NCBI GenBank assembly: GCA_900544815.1
Contig: UQWT01000033.1
Coordinates: 1 to 22,259 of the forward strand
Length of the DNA stretch: 22,259 nucleotides
Reading direction: 5' to 3'
Source: an uncultured Bacteroidales bacterium
Lineage (GTDB): Bacteria > Bacteroidota > Bacteroidia > Bacteroidales > UBA932
A program made the translations under genes and the position numbers. This document shows positions 7,287 to 14,293 of the stretch, in pieces. Position 1 is the first letter of the stretch. Each line of letters begins with the position of its first letter. Under the pieces are notes generated by a model that made no database searches, was not told the origin of the DNA, and saw nothing but the letters and a program-made list of their open reading frames with translations.

Positions 7287-8533
7287 TATTCATATAACTC
7301 TTTTACCTTCTCCCATACAGATGAATAATATTCTGAGTGTATATTCCCTTTTTTATTCCAATCAATCTTTTCAGCTTCGCTAAATATGTAATCTTCTACA
7401 GGTTTTATACGCTGAATCCAACCTGTTTTCTCTATATTCCATAAAAGAGAAAAATTAAAATATTTATTACCATTACCCCTTTTTACAGGAAAAATTGCAC
7501 TTTTAGCCTGCAAAGAAAGGTCACATATAGGAGCATTCAACCTTTTATCTTTCTTATCAAAACCATCTTTCGCATTGTCGGGAACTTTAATAGAAGACTT
7601 CATAAAAGATGGAATCCCCTCCTCCCCTGCTTTTACACATAAAGGCACGGCAACAGCTGCAGGCGGATAACCTAAAACTGTCCACATCAAAGGATTCTCA
7701 CTGCCATGGAAAACAACTACTGCTGTACTCGATTTACGAGGAATAAAATCTTGATCTATAAACCACTCCAACCCATTATTCTTTACTGCCTCCTCTTTTA
7801 GATCAATATCCAAAAGAGAATGATAAAATGAACGTGATAAGTTGTCTAAAATCCAACGAGGAGTTATATCACCGCCCCTTGCAATTCTCTTCTTTATTAT
7901 ATTATCTGCTGTTGTATATCTTATATATCCCATTCCTTCATCTTTTCTACCGGTATAAGAATGGTTTGTGTATACCAAATATCCCTGAGGTGCTATCTTT
8001 GGATCATTTACATCTATTTTTGTCCAGCTTGTATTATTCACCTCATAATACGCTGCTCCACCTTCACTGTCTATAACACCAAAATTTGTCTCAACCCCCA
8101 TAGGTCTTTTAAGAGTATCGAGTAATTTTTCAAAATCTGCGAGATTCTTGCATCTTCCAAGTGCCTTAAACATGAGTGTTCCCTCATTATCCATTTTTGA
8201 ATCTGGTATATTGTCATTTTTAAGGTTATATGAAGCTGTATTCATTATGCAGAAACCTGCATCGTTTGAGCCGCTCCAAGCCTCAAAAGATCTTTTGCCC
8301 CCTTTTGTTACCAAAGGTGAATTTACCAAAGCATAGAAACTGTATTTTGGACCTTTGAAATACTCTATTCTATTATTCTCCTCTCCGGTATCCCTATGTT
8401 TCCACATTACAGGTTTGCCATCCTTGTTTACTTTACTTGTAAAGATTGCAGAGGTACAGGAATCTGCAGGAGTGTATACCATTAAAAATAATGATATACA
8501 AAGAACAGTCTTTAAAAATAGGTTTTTAATCAT
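7286..8533 (-). CDS. Secreted Ntn-type hydrolase, C45 / acyl-CoA:6-APA acyltransferase-like
   Basis: 415 residues. A hydrophobic signal (about 5-20) ends just before Cys26 in DSC/TSAIF, and GKPVMWKHRDT follows (39-49). A Cys exposed by cleavage, then a conserved Gly/Trp/Arg stretch and GSNDAGFCIMNTAS (88-101), is the pattern of N-terminal-nucleophile amidases of the C45/penicillin-acylase-like group, where the free N-terminal Cys attacks an amide bond. Bacteroidales encode secreted members; bile-acid, N-acyl amino-acid or acyl-lactone amides are possible substrates but nothing here decides. Cys26 could instead be a lipidated Cys, though Asp at -2 makes a poor lipobox. The start lies 12 bp after ruvB on the same strand with no terminator between, so the two are probably cotranscribed, an odd pairing. 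Family assignment is moderately sure, function unknown. Confidence 0.72.
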   Translation of the reverse strand: MIKNLFLKTVLCISLFLMVYTPADSCTSAIFTSKVNKDGKPVMWKHRDTGEENNRIEYFKGPKYSFYALVNSPLVTKGGKRSFEAWSGSNDAGFCIMNTASYNLKNDNIPDSKMDNEGTLMFKALGRCKNLADFEKLLDTLKRPMGVETNFGVIDSEGGAAYYEVNNTSWTKIDVNDPKIAPQGYLVYTNHSYTGRKDEGMGYIRYTTADNIIKKRIARGGDITPRWILDNLSRSFYHSLLDIDLKEEAVKNNGLEWFIDQDFIPRKSSTAVVVFHGSENPLMWTVLGYPPAAVAVPLCVKAGEEGIPSFMKSSIKVPDNAKDGFDKKDKRLNAPICDLSLQAKSAIFPVKRGNGNKYFNFSLLWNIEKTGWIQRIKPVEDYIFSEAEKIDWNKKGNIHSEYYSSVWEKVKELYE

Positions 8534-8545
8534 AGTAAAAAATAG

Positions 8546-9571
8546 TTAAAATAGTGTGTTATCTTTATTGTATAATATTCCCAAATGTTTATATGCCAAT
8601 TCTGTAACCTCTCTTCCTCTTGGCGTTCTCTGAATAAATCCCTCCTTTATAAGGAATGGTTCATATACCTCTTCAACCGTTCCCGAGTCCTCTCCTATTG
8701 CTGTTGCTATTGTATTCAAACCAACAGGCCCCCCTTTAAATTTGTCTATAATAGTTGAAAGTAGTTTATTATCCATAAAATCCAAACCTCTTTTATCTAT
8801 ATTCAAGGCGTCGAGAGCATATTTTGTTATATGTATATCTATTGTTCCGTTCCCCTCCACCTGAGCAAAATCCCTTACTCTTCTAAGAAGAGAGTTGGCT
8901 ATCCTTGGTGTTCCTCTGCTTCTAAATGCAATCTCCATGGCAGCCTCATCATCTATAGGAATATTCAATATAAATGCACTCCTCTTTATAATCTTCTCAA
9001 GAACTGCCGCATCATAATATTCAAGATGACACTGTATTCCAAATCTGGCTCTCAAAGGTGAGGTAAGCATTCCACTCCGAGTTGTTGCCCCAACTAATGT
9101 AAAGGGATTAAGAGAGATCTGCACACTTCTTGCCCCGGGCCCTTTATCCAACATTATATCTATTCTATAATCCTCCATTGCAGAATACAAGTATTCCTCA
9201 ACAACCGGAGATAGCCTGTGTATCTCATCTATAAATAGAACATCCCCCTCATCCAAACTTGTAAGAAGACCGGCAAGGTCACCCGGTTTATCTAATACAG
9301 GACCGGATGTTATCTTCATCTTTACACCAAGTTCATTAGCTATAATATTAGCTAATGTTGTCTTTCCTAAGCCGGGAGGACCGTGTAAAAGGACATGATC
9401 TAAGGATTCACCTCTCTTTACGGCAGCTTTAACAAAAATTTTTAAATTCTTTATTACTTTTGCCTGTCCGCTAAAGTTTGAAAAATCTTTAGGTCTTATC
9501 ACACCTTCTAATTCGGAATCAGAATATTTAGACTCCTCCCGTGGATTAAAATTATTCTCGCTTCGCATCAT
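8546..9571 (-). CDS. ruvB: Holliday junction branch migration ATPase RuvB
   Basis: The hexameric AAA+ motor that, with RuvA, drives branch migration of Holliday junctions in recombination repair. Motifs: Walker A GPPGLGKTT, Walker B LFIDEIHRLS, sensor 1 GATTRSG, arginine finger in RARFG, RGTPRIAN, and the C-terminal winged helix ending TPRGREVTELAYKHLG. The frame is open to a TTG at 9622 and an ATG at 9610. I choose ATG 9571 (341 aa; 9568 is equally possible) because RuvB proteins begin only a few residues before the NFNPRE-like segment, and because an exact -7 element at 9620-9627 would leave the upstream starts without a leader. It is divergent from mfd across an AT-rich gap, and the Ntn-hydrolase gene follows 12 bp downstream. 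Confidence 0.95.
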   Translation of the reverse strand: MMRSENNFNPREESKYSDSELEGVIRPKDFSNFSGQAKVIKNLKIFVKAAVKRGESLDHVLLHGPPGLGKTTLANIIANELGVKMKITSGPVLDKPGDLAGLLTSLDEGDVLFIDEIHRLSPVVEEYLYSAMEDYRIDIMLDKGPGARSVQISLNPFTLVGATTRSGMLTSPLRARFGIQCHLEYYDAAVLEKIIKRSAFILNIPIDDEAAMEIAFRSRGTPRIANSLLRRVRDFAQVEGNGTIDIHITKYALDALNIDKRGLDFMDNKLLSTIIDKFKGGPVGLNTIATAIGEDSGTVEEVYEPFLIKEGFIQRTPRGREVTELAYKHLGILYNKDNTLF

Positions 9572-9619
9572 ACCAAAATCTATAATAAGACATTCAAAAT
9601 TAAAAAACATCTTATAATA

Positions 9620-9627
9620 CAAAATTA
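9620..9627 (-). promoter_or_regulatory. Candidate -7 promoter element for ruvB
   Basis: The minus strand reads TAATTTTG, an exact TAnnTTTG match 49 bp upstream of the chosen ruvB ATG (9571). Transcription from it would begin near 9613, supporting that start over the upstream TTG and ATG. No -33 TTTG is seen at the usual spacing. Confidence 0.4.
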
Positions 9628-9690
9628 TATATTTTTTATCTAAAAATTATTGGTTTTTATTATTGCTGTGTTAATATGTTGATAAAATTA

Positions 9691-9719
9691 AATACTAACA
9701 TATACTTCATTTTAGTATT
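9691..9719. repeat. 8-bp inverted repeat in the ruvB-mfd gap
   Basis: AATACTAA (9691-9698) pairs exactly with TTAGTATT (9712-9719) around 13 nt, between the first and second exact TTATCAACA motifs. The stem is weak and lacks a T-run, so it is not a convincing terminator. Confidence 0.35.
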
Positions 9720-9881
9720 GTTTATTAAACATGTTTATCAACAGTTTTATACGTACTTAATTATTTGAATAATAATTATTAATATATATTTATCAACAGA
9801 TGTTTATAAATATTTTGCAATATCTTTTAACTTATTTAACAGTTGATAAACCATGTTGAAAAGTTTATATAAATTGTGGTG

Positions 9882-9913
9882 TTTGATTATTGTAATTAAA
9901 GTGAATAATTTTA
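9882..9913 (+). promoter_or_regulatory. Candidate promoter for mfd
   Basis: TTTG (9882-9885), a 20-nt spacer and TAATTTTA (9906-9913) match the Bacteroidota -33/-7 layout with one mismatch, the last base of the -7 element. The leader to the mfd ATG would be about 115 nt and would include the inverted repeat at 9978-10013. Confidence 0.3.
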
Positions 9914-9977
9914 TATACTACTTTTTTATCTAATAAAAAATATAGTTAATACTAGTTGTTAACTGTGTTATTAATAA

Positions 9978-10013
9978 GTTTTCAACAGCTTTTTCTTGAA
10001 TATTGTTGAAAAC
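9978..10013. repeat. Perfect 10-bp inverted repeat just upstream of mfd
   Basis: GTTTTCAACA (9978-9987) and TGTTGAAAAC (10004-10013) are exact inverted copies 16 bp apart, ending 22 bp before the mfd ATG. Each arm contains a one-mismatch copy of the TTATCAACA motif. It may be a paired protein-binding site or a leader hairpin. Confidence 0.5.
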
Positions 10014-10035
10014 TATATTTATTTTGCATTCTGTT

Positions 10036-13000
10036 ATGGAAAATGCAGATTTAAAAGGCGTTCTATTTGAGCAACCTGCTCAAATACAGATTAATAAAGC
10101 TTTAAAAGATAAATGCGTTAAAATAGTCAGAATTAACGGATTATTCTCATCTTCTAAATCATTTGCTATATCCGGTGCGGTTATAAGCGGTATTCATTTA
10201 ATTATTGCAGATACTAAGGAGCAGGCGCAGATGTTTGCTAATGATCTTTATGTATTGTTGGGGGATGATGATGTTTTTTATCTTCCTACCTCAAAAGGAA
10301 CGGTATCAAGGATAAGTTCTATAAACGACTCCTCTCATAAAGTACAAAGAACAGCTGCAATAAATGCTCTTAATAGTTTTATAGATGGTTCTTCTAAGAG
10401 TAGTTATATAGTGTTGGTAACGTATCCGGCTGCTATACATGAGAAGATTATGAATAAGGTGGAGTTGGATAACTCTATTTTTAAAATAAGGAAGGGGGAT
10501 AAACTTTCTCATGACTTTATAAAGGAAACTCTTGCAGAATATGGTTTTAATAGAGTTGATTTTGTTGGTGAACCGGGTGAATATGCAGTGAGGGGTGGTA
10601 TTATAGATCTTTTCTCTTTTTCTGATGACAAACCTTACAGGTTAGATTTTTTTGGAGATGAGATAGAGGTGATAAAACAGTTTGATATTAATACCCAACG
10701 CTCTATAAAAGATGTTGACAGTATTGATATCTATCCTAATATATATGATAATGAGGTTGATACTCATAAGAATGAGGTTTTTATTACAGATTTCATAAGT
10801 AAAACCGAATCATATATATGGATTGATACAATAGATTATGTAAAGGATCAGATAAAACTTATGGATGACGTTGCAAAGAGCAATAGTTCATCACTTTTTG
10901 AAGATTTTTATAAAAATAAGCTTATTATTATAGGTGAAATAGATTATGATAAAGATGTACAGGGTTATAAAACAGAGGAGGTTATATTCAATGTTTCTCC
11001 CCAACCATCTTTTAACAAGAATTTTAATCTGCTTGAGTCAGATCTTAAAAGGAGGATAGATGAGGGTTATTCTATATATATAAGTTCAGATAACCCAAAG
11101 CAGTTTGAAAGATTACGTAGTATATTCGCTCATAATGAGCAGGATGATCTTAGTAAAGTACCAAGGTTTGCGGAGTTAAGATATGCTTTGTCGGGAGGAT
11201 TCATAGATAATAAAGCTAAAGTATGCGTATATACAGACCATCAGATATTCGACCGATATCACAAGATAAAGATAAAAAGAGAGGTTGCAAGAAGTGAGAA
11301 ACTTACTCTAAATGAACTTAGTGCTTTTCAGATTGGGGATTATGTTGTTCATATAGATCATGGTGTAGGCGTTTTTGGAGGGCTTGTAAAGACTAATCTT
11401 AATGGAAAGGTTCAGGAGGCTATAAAACTTATATACAAGGATAATGATGTGATATTTGTCTCAATTCACGGTATTCACAGAATTTCAAGGTTTAAGAGTA
11501 AGGATGGAACTCCTCCAAAGATCTATAAACTTGGTAATGGAGCGTGGGAAAAACTCAAGACTCAGACTAAAAGTAAGGTTAAGGATATTGCAAGGGATCT
11601 TATAAAACTTTATGCAGAGAGAAGACAGGCAAAAGGGTTTGCATTTTCTGCAGACACATATATGCAAAACGAGCTTGAGGCCTCTTTTATATATGAGGAT
11701 ACTCCGGATCAATTGAAAACTACTCAAGCAGTTAAGGATGATATGGAAAAGGATTGTCCTATGGACAGGTTGGTTTGCGGTGATGTAGGTTTTGGTAAGA
11801 CGGAAATAGCTGTAAGGGCTGCTTTTAAGGCTGTTGCAGACAGTAAGCAAGTAGCCGTACTTGTTCCTACTACAATTCTTGCTTTACAGCATTACAAGAC
11901 TTTTTTAAAAAGACTAAAGGATTTTCCTTGTAAAGTTGAATATTTAAGCAGGTTAAAGAGCGCAAAAGAGATACAGGCTATAAGTGATGAGTTGGCCAAT
12001 GGAAAGATAGATATAATAATAGGTACGCATCGTCTGCTTAACAAGGAGATAAAGTTTAAAGACTTGGGGCTGCTTATTATAGACGAGGAGCAGAAGTTTG
12101 GGGTTGCTGCAAAGGAGAAACTAAGACAGATGAAGATGTCTATAGATACCCTTACTTTAACTGCCACCCCTATACCGAGAACTCTTCAGTTCTCACTATT
12201 GGGTGCAAGAGATCTCTCTATCATAAACACACCTCCACCTAACAGGTTGCCTGTTCAGACAGAGATAATAGATTTTGACGAGGATCTTATAAGAGAGATA
12301 ATAACCAGTGAGATTGAGAGGGGTGGGCAGGTATTCTTTGTTCATAATAAAGTTGAGGATATTCTTGCCATAGAGGATATAATCAAGAGGATATGTCCGG
12401 GTGTAAAGACGGCAGTTGGACATGGTAAGATGGAACCAAAGGAGCTTGAATCTATAGTGTTGGATTTTATGGCCGGTGATTATGATGTATTAGTTGCAAC
12501 AACAATAGTTGAAAATGGTATAGATGTCCCTAATGCCAATACTATTATAATAAACCAGGCTCAAAATTTTGGACTTAGTGATCTGCATCAATTAAGAGGT
12601 AGGGTAGGGCGTTCTAATCAGAAGGCATACTGTTATCTTATTGTTCCTCCAATGGTTTCAATATCAGATGATGCAAGAAGAAGGTTACGTGCAATAGAGG
12701 CTTTCTCAGATCTTGGCAGCGGTTTTAATATTGCAATGCAGGATTTGGATATAAGGGGTGCCGGTAATCTTCTTGGTGGGGAGCAGAGCGGGTTTATAGC
12801 GGATATGGGTTTTGAAACATACCAGCGTATTCTTGAGGAGGCGTTTATGGAGCTTAAGCAAGAGGAGTATCTTAAGAGTGGGGGAGAGGAGAGTGATTTG
12901 TCGGGAAGAAAAGAGTTAAAAAAGGCAAGAAAGATAGATTTGACGAGGGGTGAAAAGAATAGTGAGGAGTTTGAGGAGGCCGTTGAAAAGACAAAACTTG

Positions 13001-13497
13001 CAGACCAATATATAACTGATTGTACTATAGATACAGATTTGGAACTTCTTATTCCCGACAACTATATCTCTCAGGTTTCCGAGAAGATAAGACTGTACAA
13101 GGAGCTTGATACCCTTTTAAGGGAGGATGACCTTAAAAAGTTTGAAGAGAATCTTATAGACAGGTTTGGAGAGCTCCCGTATCAGTTAAGGCAACTTATG
13201 TTTGTGGTAAGATTGAGAAGAGAGGCAATACAACTTGGTTTTGAAAGGATAGTATTGAAAAACAATAAGATGCTTGTCTATTTTGTACATGATAGCAGAT
13301 CCCCTTACTATGCTTCTCCTGTTTTTGAAGGGATTTTGTCTGTTGTGAGTTCAGGTTTTAATGCTTTTGTTCTTAAAGAGCAGAATAATAAACTAATGAT
13401 GACAGCAAACGAAGTTGGAAATGTAGAGATGGCTTATAACATTGTTTTACAGTTGAAAGAGAAATTGCAAAAACAAAACTTTGTTAGATGGAATTGA
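10036..13497 (+). CDS. mfd: Transcription-repair coupling factor Mfd
   Basis: A DNA translocase that removes RNA polymerase stalled at lesions and recruits UvrA for nucleotide excision repair. 1153 residues from ATG 10036; the frame is open to a TTG at 10003, but that TTG sits inside the inverted-repeat motif and adds no family sequence. The N-terminal UvrB-like region (about 1-330) lacks helicase motifs, as is normal. The RNA polymerase-interacting CarD-like domain begins near residue 428 (FQIGDYVVH at 431-439). The RecG-like motor carries Walker A GDVGFGKT (582-589), DEEQ (683-686), TATPIPRT, and motif VI RGRVGRSN. The C-terminal TRCF domain (about 970-1130) covers the autoinhibitory UvrA-binding part. 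It is divergent from ruvB and leads into coaX with a 37-bp gap. Confidence 0.96.
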   Translation: MENADLKGVLFEQPAQIQINKALKDKCVKIVRINGLFSSSKSFAISGAVISGIHLIIADTKEQAQMFANDLYVLLGDDDVFYLPTSKGTVSRISSINDSSHKVQRTAAINALNSFIDGSSKSSYIVLVTYPAAIHEKIMNKVELDNSIFKIRKGDKLSHDFIKETLAEYGFNRVDFVGEPGEYAVRGGIIDLFSFSDDKPYRLDFFGDEIEVIKQFDINTQRSIKDVDSIDIYPNIYDNEVDTHKNEVFITDFISKTESYIWIDTIDYVKDQIKLMDDVAKSNSSSLFEDFYKNKLIIIGEIDYDKDVQGYKTEEVIFNVSPQPSFNKNFNLLESDLKRRIDEGYSIYISSDNPKQFERLRSIFAHNEQDDLSKVPRFAELRYALSGGFIDNKAKVCVYTDHQIFDRYHKIKIKREVARSEKLTLNELSAFQIGDYVVHIDHGVGVFGGLVKTNLNGKVQEAIKLIYKDNDVIFVSIHGIHRISRFKSKDGTPPKIYKLGNGAWEKLKTQTKSKVKDIARDLIKLYAERRQAKGFAFSADTYMQNELEASFIYEDTPDQLKTTQAVKDDMEKDCPMDRLVCGDVGFGKTEIAVRAAFKAVADSKQVAVLVPTTILALQHYKTFLKRLKDFPCKVEYLSRLKSAKEIQAISDELANGKIDIIIGTHRLLNKEIKFKDLGLLIIDEEQKFGVAAKEKLRQMKMSIDTLTLTATPIPRTLQFSLLGARDLSIINTPPPNRLPVQTEIIDFDEDLIREIITSEIERGGQVFFVHNKVEDILAIEDIIKRICPGVKTAVGHGKMEPKELESIVLDFMAGDYDVLVATTIVENGIDVPNANTIIINQAQNFGLSDLHQLRGRVGRSNQKAYCYLIVPPMVSISDDARRRLRAIEAFSDLGSGFNIAMQDLDIRGAGNLLGGEQSGFIADMGFETYQRILEEAFMELKQEEYLKSGGEESDLSGRKELKKARKIDLTRGEKNSEEFEEAVEKTKLADQYITDCTIDTDLELLIPDNYISQVSEKIRLYKELDTLLREDDLKKFEENLIDRFGELPYQLRQLMFVVRLRREAIQLGFERIVLKNNKMLVYFVHDSRSPYYASPVFEGILSVVSSGFNAFVLKEQNNKLMMTANEVGNVEMAYNIVLQLKEKLQKQNFVRWN

Positions 13498-13514
13498 TAT
13501 AATTACTATATTTG
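13480..13514 (+). promoter_or_regulatory. Candidate promoter for coaX at the 3' end of mfd
   Basis: TTTG (13480-13483) and a perfect -7 TATATTTG (13507-13514) are 23 nt apart, slightly long for the usual 19-21. The predicted start near 13521 leaves about 14 nt before the GTG at 13535. The 12-mer CTATATTTGTAG also fronts the hexosaminidase gene. It would let coaX and the downstream envelope genes be expressed apart from mfd. Confidence 0.45.
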
Positions 13515-13534
13515 TAGCCTTGAATTTTAAAAAC

Positions 13535-14293
13535 GTGGCTGACTTACTTATAGATTTGGGAAATTCTAACTGTAAAGCTGCCTTCCATTATAGGGGAGAG
13601 CTTGTACAGGTTTATAAGGATAGTGGAGAGAATCTTAATCTTTTCTTGGATTTTCTTGTAAAGGAGTGGAAAAATTTCTTTAAGGGCTCCTCTATAGATA
13701 TTATAGTATTCTCAAATGTAAGGGATGAGATGCCTCTTTTTGAAGACAGATTGAGAGAGATTTGCAATAAATTGGTTGTGGTGAAGGATGATATGGAGTT
13801 GCCGGTGGAGATGAGATATGGTTTTGTGCCTATTGGTCTTGGAGCAGACAGACTTGCGGGAGCTTTGGCTGTTACAATGATGTTTCCTAATGATAACTGT
13901 ATAAAGTTTGATTTTGGAACTGCTCTCACAGTAGACTTTATAGATAAAGGTGCGTATTATGCAGGTGGAAATATCTCTCTTGGTTTTAAAACAAGACTGA
14001 GAGCTTTGAATCATTTTACAAAACGTCTTCCTTTGATTGAGCCGGATGTTGATTGTCCCGATATAGGGATAAATACGAGTGGGGCTATTACTGCAGGTGT
14101 TGAGTTAGGCTTAATATTTGAAGTGGATGGATATATGAATAAGTATCCCGACAGAAAAATAATCTTTACCGGAGGGGATTCTCTTTATTTTGCCGGTAAA
14201 TTAAAAAGAAAGATTTTTGTAATAAAAAACTTAGTGCTTTTAGGGCTAGGATTAATAGCAGATTATTATGCAGCAGATGTCAATAAGAATTAA
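13535..14293 (+). CDS. coaX: Type III pantothenate kinase
   Basis: The first committed step of coenzyme A synthesis: ATP-dependent phosphorylation of pantothenate by the CoaX (ASKHA-fold) enzyme, which needs a monovalent cation and is insensitive to CoA feedback. Signature motifs: phosphate-1 loop DLGNSN (Asp7), GADR with catalytic Asp105, and DFGTALTVD (126-134). I choose GTG 13535 (252 aa) because family members begin right before the LLIDLGN strand. The TTG at 13481 would add 18 unconserved residues and lies inside mfd. There is no in-frame ATG in the leader. The start is 37 bp after the mfd stop; the 3' end overlaps the next gene by 26 bp, implying translational coupling with the outer-membrane protein, though their functions are unrelated. 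Confidence 0.93.
   Translation: MADLLIDLGNSNCKAAFHYRGELVQVYKDSGENLNLFLDFLVKEWKNFFKGSSIDIIVFSNVRDEMPLFEDRLREICNKLVVVKDDMELPVEMRYGFVPIGLGADRLAGALAVTMMFPNDNCIKFDFGTALTVDFIDKGAYYAGGNISLGFKTRLRALNHFTKRLPLIEPDVDCPDIGINTSGAITAGVELGLIFEVDGYMNKYPDRKIIFTGGDSLYFAGKLKRKIFVIKNLVLLGLGLIADYYAADVNKN

Larger units (their letters stand above)
9572..10035. other. AT-rich gap between divergent ruvB and mfd with clustered TTATCAACA motifs (candidate DnaA-box region / oriC)
   Basis: 464 bp without a credible gene; 9781-9840 is only 15% GC by hand count. Exact TTATCAACA occurs at 9735-9743 and 9790-9798 (plus) and at 9677-9685 (minus). One-mismatch forms occur at 9801-9809, 9841-9849, 9854-9862 and 10004-10012 (minus) and 9979-9987 (plus). 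The two exact plus copies sit in an 11-bp direct repeat, TTTATCAACAG, 55 bp apart. The motif differs from the classical DnaA box TTATCCACA at one base. Clustered boxes in both orientations plus very low GC fit a replication origin; most genes to the left run left and most to the right run right. Other readings: a shared operator for two repair genes, or chance in AT-rich DNA. dnaA is not in the window. Confidence 0.4.

Noticed and set aside
5033..8533. A polysaccharide-utilisation locus around the GH20 enzyme
   Set aside because: No SusC/SusD pair, sensor regulator or further glycoside hydrolase is present; one neighbour is an unrelated Ntn hydrolase.
9572..9622. RuvB extended to TTG 9622 or ATG 9610
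   Set aside because: The extra residues are unlike RuvB N-termini, and the -7 element at 9620-9627 would overlap or abut those starts.
10003..10035. Mfd start at TTG 10003
   Set aside because: It falls within the TGTTGAAAAC inverted-repeat arm; ATG 10036 is a better codon and fits the family.
12633..13061. 142-codon minus-strand frame opposite mfd, and similar long antisense frames at 5573-6064 and 18127-18546
   Set aside because: Their protein sequences are low-complexity Ser/Leu or Ile/Tyr/Cys-rich shadows of well-identified genes, with no start signals.
13481..13534. CoaX start at TTG 13481
   Set aside because: It lies inside the end of mfd, adds 18 residues not seen in the family, and precedes the candidate -7 element.
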